Made by a program: the position numbers and the translations under genes. Below, piece after piece: positions 45,270 to 54,460 of a DNA stretch of 64,000 bases. Source of the DNA: an uncultured Planctomycetota bacterium (lineage in GTDB: Bacteria > Planctomycetota > Phycisphaerae > SM23-33); NCBI GenBank assembly GCA_903892515.1, contig CAITIS010000134.1:62001-126000 (forward strand), read 5' to 3'. How positions within the stretch are numbered: the first letter of the stretch is position 1; each line of letters starts with the position of its first letter. The notes below the pieces were generated by a model. The model made no database searches. It saw nothing but the letters and a program-made list of their open reading frames with translations, and was not told the DNA's origin.

Positions 45270-48071
45270 ATGCCCATTTCCTGGAATGAAATTCGCCACA
45301 ATGCCATTGGCTTCGCCCACGAATGGGCCGGGGCCAGGAGCGAAACCGCCGAAAAACAGACATTCTGGAACGAGTTCTTTCAGGTCTTCGGCCTCCGCCG
45401 CCGCACGGTCGCTACGTTTGAAGAGCCCGTCAAGAGCATCGCCGGCAGGTATGGCTTCATCGACCTCTTCTGGCCCGGCACGCTGCTGGTCGAGCACAAG
45501 AGCCGCGGCAAGGATCTCGGCAAGGCTGAGAGCCAAGCCTTCGCCTACATCCGCGACCTGCTCGCCGCCGGCCGGCAAGACGAAGTGCCGCGCTACGTCA
45601 TTGTTACCGACTTCGCCCGCGTGGCACTGCACGACCTCGAACCCGACGATCAGTGCGCCCTCCCGTTGCCCAGGCAGGTCAAGAGCATTGAATTCCCCCT
45701 GGCCGAACTGCACGAGTACGTTCACGATTTCGCCTTCATCCCCGGCTACAAGCAACACAGATTCGTTGATCAGGATCCCATCAACCTTAAGGCCGTCGCG
45801 ATATTGGGCGATCTTCACGATGCCCTTGACGCGGGCGGCTACTCCGGCCACGAACTCGAACGCTTCCTCGTCCGCGTCCTGTTTTGCCTGTTCGCCGAAG
45901 ACACCGGCATTTTCGAGCGCGAGGCCTTCCGCCTCTACCTTGAAGATCGCACCAAGCCCGACGGCTCGGACCTCGGGCCGCACCTGGCCAGGCTCTTTGA
46001 GGTGCTCAACACCCCTGATGAGCGGCGACAGGCGAATCTGGACGAGGCGTTGGCGTCCTTCCGTTATGTCAATGGGGCCCTCTTCGCCGAAACGCTGCAC
46101 TTCGCCGACTTCAACCGCGATATGCGAGACGCGCTGTTGGCCTGCACCCGATTCCGCTGGGCGGAAATCTCCCCCGCCATCTTCGGCTCGCTCTTCCAGG
46201 CCGTCATGGAAAAGCGCGAACGCCGCCAGATCGGTGGACACTACACCAGCGAACGCGACATCCTCAAAGTCGTCCGCTCCCTCTTCCTGGACGACCTGCG
46301 CGAGCACTTCCAGCGCATCCAGAACAGCAAGGCCGAACTGCAACGTTTCCACGAAAAACTCGGCTCGCTCCGATTCTTCGACCCGGCCTGCGGCTGCGGC
46401 AACTTCCTGGTCGTTACCTATCGCGAGTTGCGGCTGCTGGAGATCGAAGTGCTCAAGGCCCTTCACGGCCGACACCGCCAGCGGGCGTTGGACATCCAGC
46501 ATTACTCCAAGGTGGACGTTGACGCCTTCTACGGCATCGAGATCAGCGAGTGGCCCGCCCGCATCGCCGAAGTGGCCATGTGGCTGATGGACCACCAGAT
46601 GAACCTGCGGCTGTCGGAGGCCTTCGGTGAGAGCTTCGTCCGCCTGCCCTTGACGAAGAGCGCCACCATCGTGTGCGGAAACGCCCTGCGTCTGGAATGG
46701 AAAACCATCCTCCCGCCCAGTAAATGTTCCTACATCCTGGGAAATCCGCCCTTTGTGGGCAAGCGTTTCCAGACCGCCGAGCAGAAGCAGGACATGAAGC
46801 TGGCCTGCCGCAACGTGGGAGGAGCCAGCGTCCTTGACTATGTGACTTGCTGGTACTTCAAGGCGGCCGAGTACATCCAAGGCACAACAACCTCAGTGGG
46901 CTTCGTTTCAACCAATTCGATCACGCAAGGCGAACAGGTTGGAACACTGTGGCGAGCACTGTACGGGCAATACCGTGTTAAGATCAACTTTGCCCATCGT
47001 ACCTTCCGCTGGATGAGTGAAGCTCGCGGAATGGCTCACGTTCATGTAGTCATCATCGGGTTTGCGGCATTTGACAGCCCAACCAAGCGGATTACTGACT
47101 ATGAACCCGATGGAGAGGACGCCACTGTCTTTTCGGCTGCCCGAATCAACCCATACCTGGTTGACGGTCCCGAGGTGTTCGTGCTATCAAGGTCGCATCC
47201 TCTGTCCGCGCCTGAAGAAATACACTTTGGCAGCATGCCCAATGACGGGGGAAACCTCGTACTGACCGAGGAGGAAAAGACTCAACTGGCGCAGAGCGAT
47301 TCCAGAGCCGCCCAGTTCATCCGACCTTACCTTGGATCCGAAGAGTTCATTAACGGGATACAACGATGGTGCCTTTGGCTGGAGGGCGTATCTCCGGCGG
47401 TCCTTCGTTCAATGCCACAGGTCATGCGGCGCGTCCAAGCGGTAAGATCCCATCGCGCGTCCAGTACCCGTGAGGCAACGGCCAGGTTGGCGTCTACTGC
47501 CGCGGTCTTTGGAGAAATCCGCCAGCCCACGGTGCGCTATCTGGCCATCCCCAAGACTTCGTCCGAGAACAGACGCTACATCCCAATGGCGTTCCTCACG
47601 CCGGAAACTGTGTGCAACACCGAGTTGTTCAGCCTGCCAAACGCCACGCTCTACCATTTCGGGGTCCTGACCTCGGCCATGCACATGGCGTGGGTGCGGC
47701 AGGTCTGCGGCAGGTTGAAATCCGATTACCGCTACTCTTCCACGCTGGTGTACAACAATTTCCCTTGGCCGGAGTCGCCCAGTGAGAAGTCGCGGTCGGC
47801 GGTGGCGAAGGCCGCCCAGGCCGTGCTGGAGGCGCGGCAGCAATACTTGGATGACGGGGCGGCGCTGGCCGATGTGTACGATCCGCTGGCTATGCCACCC
47901 AAGCTGGTCAAGACGCACGCGGCGCTGGACCGTACGGTCGATTTATGTTACCGGCCTCAGTCGTTCGCCAGCGAACGTGGCCGGGTGGAGTTCCTCTTTG
48001 CGCTGTACGAAAAGCTCACCGCTCCGTTGATGCCGGTCACCCCCAAACGCCGCGCCCACTCGCAGCAGTAA
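45270..48071 (+). CDS. MmeI-type (type IIL) fused restriction-modification enzyme
   Basis: 933 aa, close to MmeI (919). Endonuclease motif in the N-terminus: Asp65-X9-Glu75-His-Lys77, the same D-X9-EXK as MmeI. N6-adenine methyltransferase: motif I FFDPACGCGNFL (about residue 370) and motif IV NPPF (about 492). The C-terminal about 330 residues (from about 600) form the target-recognition region that serves both activities. One polypeptide therefore cuts and methylates, and no separate specificity subunit is seen or needed. The ATG at 45270 lacks a good ribosome site, and an in-frame extension upstream has none either. It lies alone between repeat-filled spacers, next to a MazG-like gene, as expected for a mobile defence gene. 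Confidence 0.9.
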   Translation: MPISWNEIRHNAIGFAHEWAGARSETAEKQTFWNEFFQVFGLRRRTVATFEEPVKSIAGRYGFIDLFWPGTLLVEHKSRGKDLGKAESQAFAYIRDLLAAGRQDEVPRYVIVTDFARVALHDLEPDDQCALPLPRQVKSIEFPLAELHEYVHDFAFIPGYKQHRFVDQDPINLKAVAILGDLHDALDAGGYSGHELERFLVRVLFCLFAEDTGIFEREAFRLYLEDRTKPDGSDLGPHLARLFEVLNTPDERRQANLDEALASFRYVNGALFAETLHFADFNRDMRDALLACTRFRWAEISPAIFGSLFQAVMEKRERRQIGGHYTSERDILKVVRSLFLDDLREHFQRIQNSKAELQRFHEKLGSLRFFDPACGCGNFLVVTYRELRLLEIEVLKALHGRHRQRALDIQHYSKVDVDAFYGIEISEWPARIAEVAMWLMDHQMNLRLSEAFGESFVRLPLTKSATIVCGNALRLEWKTILPPSKCSYILGNPPFVGKRFQTAEQKQDMKLACRNVGGASVLDYVTCWYFKAAEYIQGTTTSVGFVSTNSITQGEQVGTLWRALYGQYRVKINFAHRTFRWMSEARGMAHVHVVIIGFAAFDSPTKRITDYEPDGEDATVFSAARINPYLVDGPEVFVLSRSHPLSAPEEIHFGSMPNDGGNLVLTEEEKTQLAQSDSRAAQFIRPYLGSEEFINGIQRWCLWLEGVSPAVLRSMPQVMRRVQAVRSHRASSTREATARLASTAAVFGEIRQPTVRYLAIPKTSSENRRYIPMAFLTPETVCNTELFSLPNATLYHFGVLTSAMHMAWVRQVCGRLKSDYRYSSTLVYNNFPWPESPSEKSRSAVAKAAQAVLEARQQYLDDGAALADVYDPLAMPPKLVKTHAALDRTVDLCYRPQSFASERGRVEFLFALYEKLTAPLMPVTPKRRAHSQQ

Positions 48072-48072
48072 A

Positions 48073-48097
48073 CCACAGCCGAGGGCGGCTGTGCCAC
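48073..48097. repeat. Family C palindrome
   Basis: CACAGCCGAGGGCGGCTGTGCCACG, directly after the restriction-modification stop codon. It may act as a shared transcript end with the convergent MazG-like gene. Confidence 0.85.
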
Positions 48098-48118
48098 GAA
48101 AGAACATGCAACCGCGCC

Positions 48119-48496
48119 CTACCTCTCTCGCTTGGGTCGCTTGTAGTCGCCCCTGACCTCATCGGCTGGGTACTTCAGTTCGTTCTTGAGCATCTTGCGC
48201 TCGAACTCAGCCGCCAGGTCGAGCTTGAGGCAGTTGGCCAGCGAGAGCAGGAAGGCCAGCACGTCGGCCATTTCGTCGGCCACCGCCTGCCGCGACTCCG
48301 GGTTAGTGAGCAGCTCGTCGGCCTGCTCGTGCGTGACCCACTGAAAGTGCTCCATCAACTCGGCCGTCTCGATGGCCATGCTCATGACCAGGTTCTTCGG
48401 CCGGTGATACTTCTGCCACTCGCGCTGCGCCACGAACTCGGCCATGCGGGCCTTGAGCTGCTCAACAGTCGTCTGGGTGTCGTTCATGGCGGACAT
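48119..48496 (-). CDS. MazG-like nucleotide pyrophosphohydrolase
   Basis: 125 aa, all-alpha. The metal-binding pattern is seen as MAIETAELMEHFQW (ExxE) and EMADVLAFLLSLAN (E/D-xxD), the signature of the dCTP/iMazG-type pyrophosphatases. They hydrolyse nucleoside triphosphates, often non-canonical ones, to the monophosphate and PPi, and small stand-alone forms are linked to nucleotide-pool cleaning. No strong ribosome site is visible; ATG at 48496 or 48487 is possible. It lies convergent to the restriction enzyme gene, and is next to the aldo/keto reductase gene. Confidence 0.85.
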   Translation of the reverse strand: MSAMNDTQTTVEQLKARMAEFVAQREWQKYHRPKNLVMSMAIETAELMEHFQWVTHEQADELLTNPESRQAVADEMADVLAFLLSLANCLKLDLAAEFERKMLKNELKYPADEVRGDYKRPKRER

Positions 48497-48506
48497 TGTA
48501 ATATGC

Positions 48507-49622
48507 TCAGCCCATCAACTTCGCCGTTTCCTGCAACTGGCGGATGATCTTGACCTTGTTGGGGCACTTGGACAGGCACGCGCCGCACTGCTTGCACGCC
48601 AGGGCCGACTTGTCGCCGTCCTTGTGCTCCTTGAGTTGCCGCAGGCCGACGCGGGCCAGCTCTTGGAGCCCCAGCAGCTTGGCGCGGTTGAGCAGCAGGA
48701 AGTTCTCGGGGATGTTCACGCCGGCCGGACATGGCATGCAGTAGCCGCAATGCGTGCAGATTACCTGCGACCGGGCGTGCAACTGCTCCAGCTTCTTGCC
48801 CATGGCCGCTCGGGCCGCCGCCGTCATATACGTCTTCATGCCGCCGATGGCGACGTTCTCGTCCACCTGCGCCAACGTGTTCATGCCCGACATGGCCGTG
48901 CACACGCCCGGCGTGGCCAGCACGTACCGCAAGGCCACTTCAGGGGCCGACTTGGCCCGCGGCAGCAGCGCGAGAATCGGCCTGGTGCCAGTTGACAGGC
49001 TGCCGCCGCCCACGGGGTTCATGACGGACACGCCCATGCCCTTATCGGCGGCATACGCTATGGCGTCGGCAACGCTGCGATTGAGCCAGTTATAGCTCAC
49101 CAGCATGGCCGAGAATTCGCCGGTGTCGACGAACTTCTTGATGTTCTCGCTGGTGTCGTGGCTGGAGAAGCCGCGGGCGCGAATCAGGCCCTTCTTCATG
49201 GCCCAATCCGTGAGCTGGAAGAAGCCCTTGCCGCGCTTCTGGAACATCTTCATGTCCATGGAATGGAACAGCAGGTAGTCGATGCAGTTCACGCCCAGCT
49301 TGGTGATGGCCTCTTCGAGCAGCTTCTTGAAGAAGTCGAGCTTCTCCTCGCGGTAGAAGGGCGTCTTGGTCTGGATGACGATGCGCTGGCCCTTCCAGCC
49401 TTTGAGGGCCTTGCCCAGCGCCACCTCCGACAGCCCGCCGTGGTAATTGTGGTGGGAGTCGAAGAAGTTGATGCCCTGCTCCATGGCGTGGCGCAGCACC
49501 GGCACGCCCTGACTGAAATTGACGCTGCCCCAGCCGCCGCCTTTCTTGGGCGGCAAACGCATGACGCCAAAGCCAACCGCCGAAACCATCGGGCCGTTCG
49601 TGCCGTACGCGTGGTATTGCAT
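48507..49622 (-). CDS. Aldo/keto reductase with C-terminal 2x[4Fe-4S] ferredoxin domain
   Basis: About 371 aa. AKR barrel (FDSHHNYHGG with the Asp and Tyr, IVIQTKT Lys, LLFHSMD His give the catalytic tetrad) is followed by CTHCGYCMPCPAGV and CKQCGACLSKCP, two [4Fe-4S] motifs. This AKR-plus-ferredoxin family is common in anaerobes and deep-branching bacteria; its substrate is not established. The ATG at 49622 with ACGGAG eight bases upstream is preferred over the ATG at 49628, which has GGAG touching it. It is followed by the MazG-like gene only ten bases downstream. Confidence 0.93.
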   Translation of the reverse strand: MQYHAYGTNGPMVSAVGFGVMRLPPKKGGGWGSVNFSQGVPVLRHAMEQGINFFDSHHNYHGGLSEVALGKALKGWKGQRIVIQTKTPFYREEKLDFFKKLLEEAITKLGVNCIDYLLFHSMDMKMFQKRGKGFFQLTDWAMKKGLIRARGFSSHDTSENIKKFVDTGEFSAMLVSYNWLNRSVADAIAYAADKGMGVSVMNPVGGGSLSTGTRPILALLPRAKSAPEVALRYVLATPGVCTAMSGMNTLAQVDENVAIGGMKTYMTAAARAAMGKKLEQLHARSQVICTHCGYCMPCPAGVNIPENFLLLNRAKLLGLQELARVGLRQLKEHKDGDKSALACKQCGACLSKCPNKVKIIRQLQETAKLMG

Positions 49623-49680
49623 GCTCATCTCCGTGTATCACAATGTGACTTGCTCAAGTCTAGCAAAAGGCCAGGCCAGG

Positions 49681-49770
49681 AGGATATCAGATATCAGATA
49701 TTGGATATCAGGTGCCAGGTGGCGTGCCGTCGCATTCCCTAATATCTACTTCCTAATATCTAATATCCGC
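49681..49770. repeat. AT-rich array of GATATC/TAATATC units
   Basis: GGATATCAGATATCAGATATT and, after a short GC stretch, TAATATCTACTTCCTAATATC units of about 8-9 bases. It lies in the gap after the MFS gene and overlaps its last codons (the C-terminus ADIRY is encoded by array sequence). The same type of array is at 16068-16102 and 58391-58512. Confidence 0.75.
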
Positions 49771-50940
49771 TTCTCTCCTCCTCGCCCAGATCGCCAGCGC
49801 CGCCAGCGCCACCACCACCGTGATGGCAAAGCCAACTCGGTACGGCAGCGGGTTATCGGCGTTGTTCCAGGCCAGGTTGCCCATAATCAGCGGCCCGAGG
49901 ATGTTGCCCACGCCAACCAACGACTCGTTGATGCCCACGCTCTTACCTGGCCGGACCGGGTCGGCGTTGGAATACAGCACCGAGTGGAAGAAGCCGCCCG
50001 AGATCGCCAGGCCGCAGGCCGCCAGGCACGCCAGCGCCAGCGGGTAGGCCCACTGGCTGGAGGCAAAGCAGCCCGGCAGCAGCCAGTAGCCCACGCCGCC
50101 CAGGACCAATAGCGCCGCCAACACGTAAGGCCGGTATATCCTCCGGCCCAGCGCGGCGAACAACATCGCGCCGATGGGAATCTGGACGCCCGTGACGAAG
50201 ACGCCCAGGCCCACGTGCCACTCCGACAGGCCGTGAAGCTTGCCCAACTGCGGCCAGAGCGTCAGCACGCCGCCAAACAGCAGCACCGAGCCGGTCAGGA
50301 TGCCCATCCAGCCGATCAGGCGCTGGGCCGGGGTGGAGGCGAAGTCATGCGCCCGCGAGGCCGTCTCCAGGCCGGGCAGCTTGGTGTTGCGCCACAGCCC
50401 CACATAGCACAGCAGCAGGTGGATCAAGGCCGGAATCCACAGCACGAAAACCATCCGCTCGGGGTGCTGCTCCATCAGGCCGCGAATCAGCGGCCCCAGC
50501 GACCAGCCCACGCCCCAGGAAACGTTATAGAACGCCACCGTCCAAGCCAGCTTGGGGAAGGGCTGGACGTTGCCCATCTTCACCTGGAAGGCAACGAAGT
50601 ACACGGCCGATACCACGCCCACCAGCCCGCTGGCCGCCAGCAGCAGCGCATAGTTCTGCAGCAGCACGCCCAGCGAACCCGTCACGGCCATGAGCACGTT
50701 GAACACCACCAGCAGCGTGCCCGCCCAGCGCAGGGAAATGATCCGGCCAGTGAGGCTGGCGCTGAGCGTGTAGCCGATGGCGAAGATGGTCAGCACCCAG
50801 GATTGCAGCCGTGGGGGCAAGCCCTGGCGAACCAGGGCCAGGTTCATCGAGAAGGTGATGAGAGTGAGCATCAGGTCCGCCAGCAGCGGGCCGCCGGCCA
50901 GCAGGGCCAGATAACGGCGAGAAGGACGTGCGGTCGTCAC
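49753..50940 (-). CDS. MFS transporter
   Basis: 395 aa from a GTG at 50940 that has GGAG six bases upstream. The open frame continues 27 codons further to 51021 but without a ribosome site. About 12 hydrophobic helices with a 6+6 layout and a cytoplasmic loop near RNTKLPGLETASRAHDF. The first loop has GRIISLRWAG, a weak version of the MFS loop-2/3 motif. No close substrate family is recognised. It stands alone and its final residues run into a short-period repeat. Confidence 0.82.
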   Translation of the reverse strand: MTTARPSRRYLALLAGGPLLADLMLTLITFSMNLALVRQGLPPRLQSWVLTIFAIGYTLSASLTGRIISLRWAGTLLVVFNVLMAVTGSLGVLLQNYALLLAASGLVGVVSAVYFVAFQVKMGNVQPFPKLAWTVAFYNVSWGVGWSLGPLIRGLMEQHPERMVFVLWIPALIHLLLCYVGLWRNTKLPGLETASRAHDFASTPAQRLIGWMGILTGSVLLFGGVLTLWPQLGKLHGLSEWHVGLGVFVTGVQIPIGAMLFAALGRRIYRPYVLAALLVLGGVGYWLLPGCFASSQWAYPLALACLAACGLAISGGFFHSVLYSNADPVRPGKSVGINESLVGVGNILGPLIMGNLAWNNADNPLPYRVGFAITVVVALAALAIWARRREADIRY

Positions 50941-51058
50941 AAATTGCTCCAACGAGTAGCCAGGCGAATCGGCACGGGCCACAGCGCACAGTAGAGAACA
51001 CGACCAGGCGGCCGAACGCAAGAGGCTGTTGGCTATTAGCTCGGGGCTCCAGATGCAC

Positions 51059-51169
51059 GGGTGCCATAGGTTGAGCCGCGCTGTTTGGCGGCTCTACCTA
51101 TGCGACGTCGCCCATAGGCAGCCCCGCCTTCGCAAGAAGACGCGAAGCCGTGCCAGCCTATGGCACCCG
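51059..51169. repeat. Family B palindrome, near-copy of 816-926
   Basis: GGGTGCCATAGGTTGAGCCGC ... GCGGCTCTACCTATGCGACGTCG ... CCTATGGCACCC. The outer and inner halves follow the same order as the copy 50 kb away, so this is a true composite unit. Confidence 0.85.
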
Positions 51170-51215
51170 CCTGTGGCCCATCGCTTCAGTGGGCGAATGT
51201 GGGCCGCACAGAGGA

Positions 51216-51653
51216 TCAGCCCGACTTGTGCGAGAGCTTCCGATCCAGCGACCACGCGCCGCCTCCGGCGATCAGCAGGAAGATCAAACTCAGCAGCATG
51301 CAGAAGTCCGTCCGGGCCGGATCTTCCATGGCCCAGAAGCCGCGGTGGATCAGGATGGGAATCTTCGTCGTGGCGATGGCCACGAGGATGTCGATCAGCA
51401 GCCCAATCGCCCCCAGCCGCGTCAGCAGGCCCACGATCAGCAGCACGCCGCAGATCACTTCCACGGCCCCCACGAACGGGCCCGTAAAGGCCGGGATGGG
51501 AATGCCGATGCGGGCCAGCCGCCCCGAGCCCCACTGCTCGGCGAAGAGGAACTTCTTGATCCCTTCGGCCAGGAATACTCCGCCCGTCATCAAGCGGATC
51601 AGGATCACGGCCGCCGGTGCGCTGCTTCGCAGAGACTTGGAAATGAGCTTCAT
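51216..51653 (-). CDS. DoxX family membrane protein
   Basis: 145 aa with about four TM helices: AVILIRLMTGGVFLAEGIKKFLF, GPFVGAVEVICGVLLIVGLL, LGAIGLLIDILVAIATTKI and the last near MLLSLIFLLIAGGGAW. The RLMTGGVFLAEGIKKF and VGAVEVICGVLL blocks match DoxX/SURF4-type proteins. Some members act in redox or thiosulfate metabolism, but the fold alone does not show it here. AAGGA lies about seven bases before the ATG. It is flanked by repeat spacers on both sides and is transcribed alone. Confidence 0.85.
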   Translation of the reverse strand: MKLISKSLRSSAPAAVILIRLMTGGVFLAEGIKKFLFAEQWGSGRLARIGIPIPAFTGPFVGAVEVICGVLLIVGLLTRLGAIGLLIDILVAIATTKIPILIHRGFWAMEDPARTDFCMLLSLIFLLIAGGGAWSLDRKLSHKSG

Positions 51654-52186
51654 GCTGTATCCTTATGTATGGGACGTCTGGGCGCCACTTTGGTCACGCG
51701 TGGGTGCCATAGCTTGAGTCCTGCCGTTTGCTGTAGCCATGTCCGGGTGCCATAGCTTGAGCCGCGCCGTTACGGCTCTAGCTATGCCTCACCGTATGTC
51801 GAGTGCCGGCCCGTGGCAAGGTCCAGCATAGCCAGCCTTGCTGAAGCCGAACAGGGCTTCAGCAAGTCAGGCTATGGCACCCAATTCGCGGCCTGGGTGC
51901 CATGCGTCTGCGTTGTCTTGCAAAAGCATGCGAAACTTTGCGGGGGGCGTTCTGCATGCTTCCGCATACGGCCACGACACGGAAGCATGGCGCCCGGCCG
52001 CAGCCGACGGGTGGCATGGTCACCCTTTCGTTGGGGTGACCATGTTCAGACGCGATGCGCGGAACCGCCGGGTCTGACCATGGTCACGCAACAGCGTAAC
52101 CATGCCACCCAGAGCATGCCACGCGCCTCTTGGTCGCGCACTTTTCCTCTTCGTGTCCTTCGTGGTCTCCGTGGTTAAAGAAACCT
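51654..52186. repeat. 533-bp repeat-packed spacer
   Basis: Contains three family B units (51703-51884: GGGTGCCATAGCTTGAG, GCCATAGCTTGAGCCGCGCC to GGCTCTAGCTATG, and a long CAGCATAGCCAGCC ... GGCTATGGCACCCA arch), a family A composite (52009-52110), and a short-period array (52140-52186: TTCGTGTCCTTCGTGGTC type). No gene is seen. Confidence 0.75.
52009..52110. repeat. Family A composite: two inverted hairpins
   Basis: GGGTGGCATGGTCACCC to GGGTGACCATGTTCAGA (52009-52050), then GGTCTGACCATGGTCACGC to GCGTAACCATGCCACCC (52072-52110). The TTCAGA and TCTGA inner ends are inverted copies, so the whole unit is a mirrored pair. Confidence 0.85.
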
Positions 52187-54082
52187 TCACGAGCAGATGG
52201 TGTAGCCGCAGGCGGGACAGCGGCTGCACGCGATCTGATCGTCGAGCGGGGCCTGGCAGCGCGGGCAGGAGAGTACCGGCTCCTTGGCCGCTTCGTAGCC
52301 CATCGGCTGGCCGGGGCGGCTGCCGTGGCGGTACACGGTGATGCCCTTGCAGCGGCTGTGATAGGCCTGGAGGAAGACCTTCTCCACGTCCTCGGCGCTG
52401 GCGGCGGCGGGCAGGTTGATCGTCTTGGAGATGGCCCCGTCGATGTACGGCTGAAAGGCGGCCTGCATCTCCACGTGGCGCTGCGGCGGCACGTCGTGGG
52501 CCGTCACGAAGACGTCGCGCACTTCCGGCGGCACCTGCGGCATCTCTTGCAGGCTCGCCCCCGAGGCCAGCTTCTCAATGATTTCGTGGCCAGCGATGCC
52601 GCGCCGCTCCAACTGGGCCTCAAAGATGCCGTTGACCTCCAGCAGGTGCTGGCCGGAGAGGATGTTCCGCCAGTACGCCAGGGCGAACAGCGGCTCGATG
52701 CCGCCCGAGCAGTCGGCGATGATGCTGATCGTGCCGGTCGGGGCGATGCTCGTCACGGCCGCATTGCGCATCTTCCGGCCACGTTTTTCCCACAGGCTGC
52801 CCAGGTAATTGGGGAAGTTCCCGCGCGCTTGGGCCAGGGCCTGCGAGGCGGCAAAGGCCTCCTCCGTCAGTGCCCGCGCCACCTGCTGAGCGAAGGCGAC
52901 GGCCTGGTCGCTGTCGTACCGGATGCCCATCGTCAGCAGCGCGTCGGCAAAGCCCATCACGCCCAGACCAATCTTGCGATTGCCCAGGCAGATGCGGGCA
53001 ATCTCGGGCAGGACGTAGTTGTTCACGTCCACCACGTCGTCGAGGAAACGCACACCCAGCGGCACCACGGCCCGGAAGCCCGGTTCGTCAAAGCCCGCCG
53101 GCGAGGCGAACTTGCCCAGGTTGATCGAGCCCAAGTTGCAGGCCTCGTAATCCAGCAGCGGCTGCTCGCCACAGGGGTTGGTGGCCTCGATGCGGCCAAG
53201 TTGCGGCGTGGGATTGTCCTCGTTGACGCGGTCGATGAAGCACAGCCCCGGTTCGCCGCTGGCATGGGCGCAGGCCACCATCAGATGCCACATCTCCCCG
53301 ACGCGGTAGCAATCTTTGGCGGCCGGAGCGTACGGCGGCAGGTCGGCGATGGTGTAATTGGCCAGGTCCAACGCGTGCGGCAGGGCGTAAAGCTTGCCGG
53401 TGCGCGGGTTCGCCACCTGGTGCACGCCATCGGGGTGATGCTCCACCAAGTCCATGAAGTCATTGCCGACCTTGATGGAGATGTTGAAGTTTTCAAACGC
53501 GCCCAAGTGCGTCTTGGCGGTGATGAACTTCAGCACGTCGGGGTGGGTGATGTTCATCATGCCCATGTTGGCCCCGCGGCGGAAGGCCCCCTGCTGAATG
53601 GCGTTGGTGGCCTCGGAAAAGACGCGCCAGAAGCTCATCGGCCCGCTGGTCGTGCCGCCGGAGGTGGAGATGAAGTCTCCGGCCGGTCGCAGCCGGTCGA
53701 AGGCAAAGCCGGTTCCGCCACCGGCCTTTTGAATCAGCGCCGCGGCCTTGACGGAATCGAAGATGCCCTCGATGCTGTCGGGCACGGGCAGCACGAAGCA
53801 CGCGCTGAGCATGCCCAGCTCTCTGCCGGCGTTCATGAGCGTGGGGCTGTTGGGAAGGAAGACACTTTCGAGCATGAGTCGGTAGAACGTGTCGGCGTGC
53901 TGAGCGATGGCGGCGTCATCGGCGCCGTACCGCGACTCGGCGTTCGCGACCGCGCGGGCCACGCGGAAAAACATTTTTTCTGGCGTCTCTATGAGTTGCC
54001 CGTCAGGGGCCTTGGCCAAATATCTATGTTGGAGCACATGTAGTGCGTTTTGTGAGTATTTTCCCGTGTTTTTGCGTGCCAT
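52187..54082 (-). CDS. nrdJ: Adenosylcobalamin-dependent (class II) ribonucleotide reductase
   Basis: About 631 aa. It reduces ribonucleotides to deoxyribonucleotides using an AdoCbl-derived radical. LPNSPTLMNAGRELGMLSACFVLP (first redox Cys), the active-site NPCGEQPLL (about residue 303; N, C and E essential), and GTISIIADCSGGIEP late in the barrel are all present. The C-terminus has SCPRCQAPLDDQ...CSRCPACGY, a zinc-ribbon redox tail usual in NrdJ. The start at 54082 is chosen because GGGAGAG precedes it; the ATG at 54097 overlaps that site. It is the only ribonucleotide reductase in the window. I looked for a cobalamin riboswitch upstream and found none. Confidence 0.95.
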   Translation of the reverse strand: MARKNTGKYSQNALHVLQHRYLAKAPDGQLIETPEKMFFRVARAVANAESRYGADDAAIAQHADTFYRLMLESVFLPNSPTLMNAGRELGMLSACFVLPVPDSIEGIFDSVKAAALIQKAGGGTGFAFDRLRPAGDFISTSGGTTSGPMSFWRVFSEATNAIQQGAFRRGANMGMMNITHPDVLKFITAKTHLGAFENFNISIKVGNDFMDLVEHHPDGVHQVANPRTGKLYALPHALDLANYTIADLPPYAPAAKDCYRVGEMWHLMVACAHASGEPGLCFIDRVNEDNPTPQLGRIEATNPCGEQPLLDYEACNLGSINLGKFASPAGFDEPGFRAVVPLGVRFLDDVVDVNNYVLPEIARICLGNRKIGLGVMGFADALLTMGIRYDSDQAVAFAQQVARALTEEAFAASQALAQARGNFPNYLGSLWEKRGRKMRNAAVTSIAPTGTISIIADCSGGIEPLFALAYWRNILSGQHLLEVNGIFEAQLERRGIAGHEIIEKLASGASLQEMPQVPPEVRDVFVTAHDVPPQRHVEMQAAFQPYIDGAISKTINLPAAASAEDVEKVFLQAYHSRCKGITVYRHGSRPGQPMGYEAAKEPVLSCPRCQAPLDDQIACSRCPACGYTICS

Positions 54083-54296
54083 CGCCTGCTCTCCCATGTG
54101 CCGCTACTATAATACTACGCGGCGCGTTGCCCAAGAGAATGGCTGTGTTCGTGCACAACTTCTTGCCCAAGAACAACATTTGAGTTAAAGGACATGCAAA
54201 CATTTCTCCGAAAAAAATAGTGTAAAGATTTATTGAGGAGCGCTGCGGAGTGCTCCGTTGTAGAACTCGTGGAATGGTCACATAAAGGAGACCGAG

Positions 54297-54386
54297 ATGC
54301 CGACCAAGACGAAGAAAGTTGCCAAGAAGCCCGCTGCCAAGAAGAAGGTTGTGAAGGTTGTCAAGAAGGCAGCCAAGAAGAAGTAA
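54297..54386 (+). CDS. 29-aa lysine-rich (histone H1-like) peptide
   Basis: MPTKTKKVAKKPAAKKKVVK then VVKKAAKKK: 14 of 29 residues are Lys, with A, P, V and T, like an H1/HU tail. AAAGGAG lies about seven bases before the ATG, and a rho-independent terminator with eight T residues starts about 40 bases after the stop, so this is probably an expressed gene although very short. Planctomycetes are known to carry short K/A/P-rich DNA-binding proteins. It probably binds DNA or RNA through charge. It is divergent from nrdJ. Confidence 0.75.
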   Translation: MPTKTKKVAKKPAAKKKVVKVVKKAAKKK

Positions 54387-54425
54387 ACCTCCGGGCCGGG
54401 TATGCGCGAGCATAGTTGGCCCAGT

Positions 54426-54460
54426 AGCGGCGGTCTCCAACGGGACCGCTGCTTTTTTTT
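54426..54460 (+). terminator. Rho-independent terminator of the lysine-rich peptide gene
   Basis: AGCGGCGGTCTC, short loop, GGGACCGCTGCT (10 of 12 paired), then eight T. It is well placed 40 bases after the stop codon. Confidence 0.85.

Noticed and set aside
45195-46880. Minus-strand frame of 561 codons over the restriction-modification gene
   Set aside because: The plus frame has the nuclease and methylase motifs; this one has no recognisable domain.
54083-54296. Cobalamin riboswitch upstream of nrdJ
   Set aside because: I looked for the B12-box and the conserved core and did not find them in this 214-base gap.
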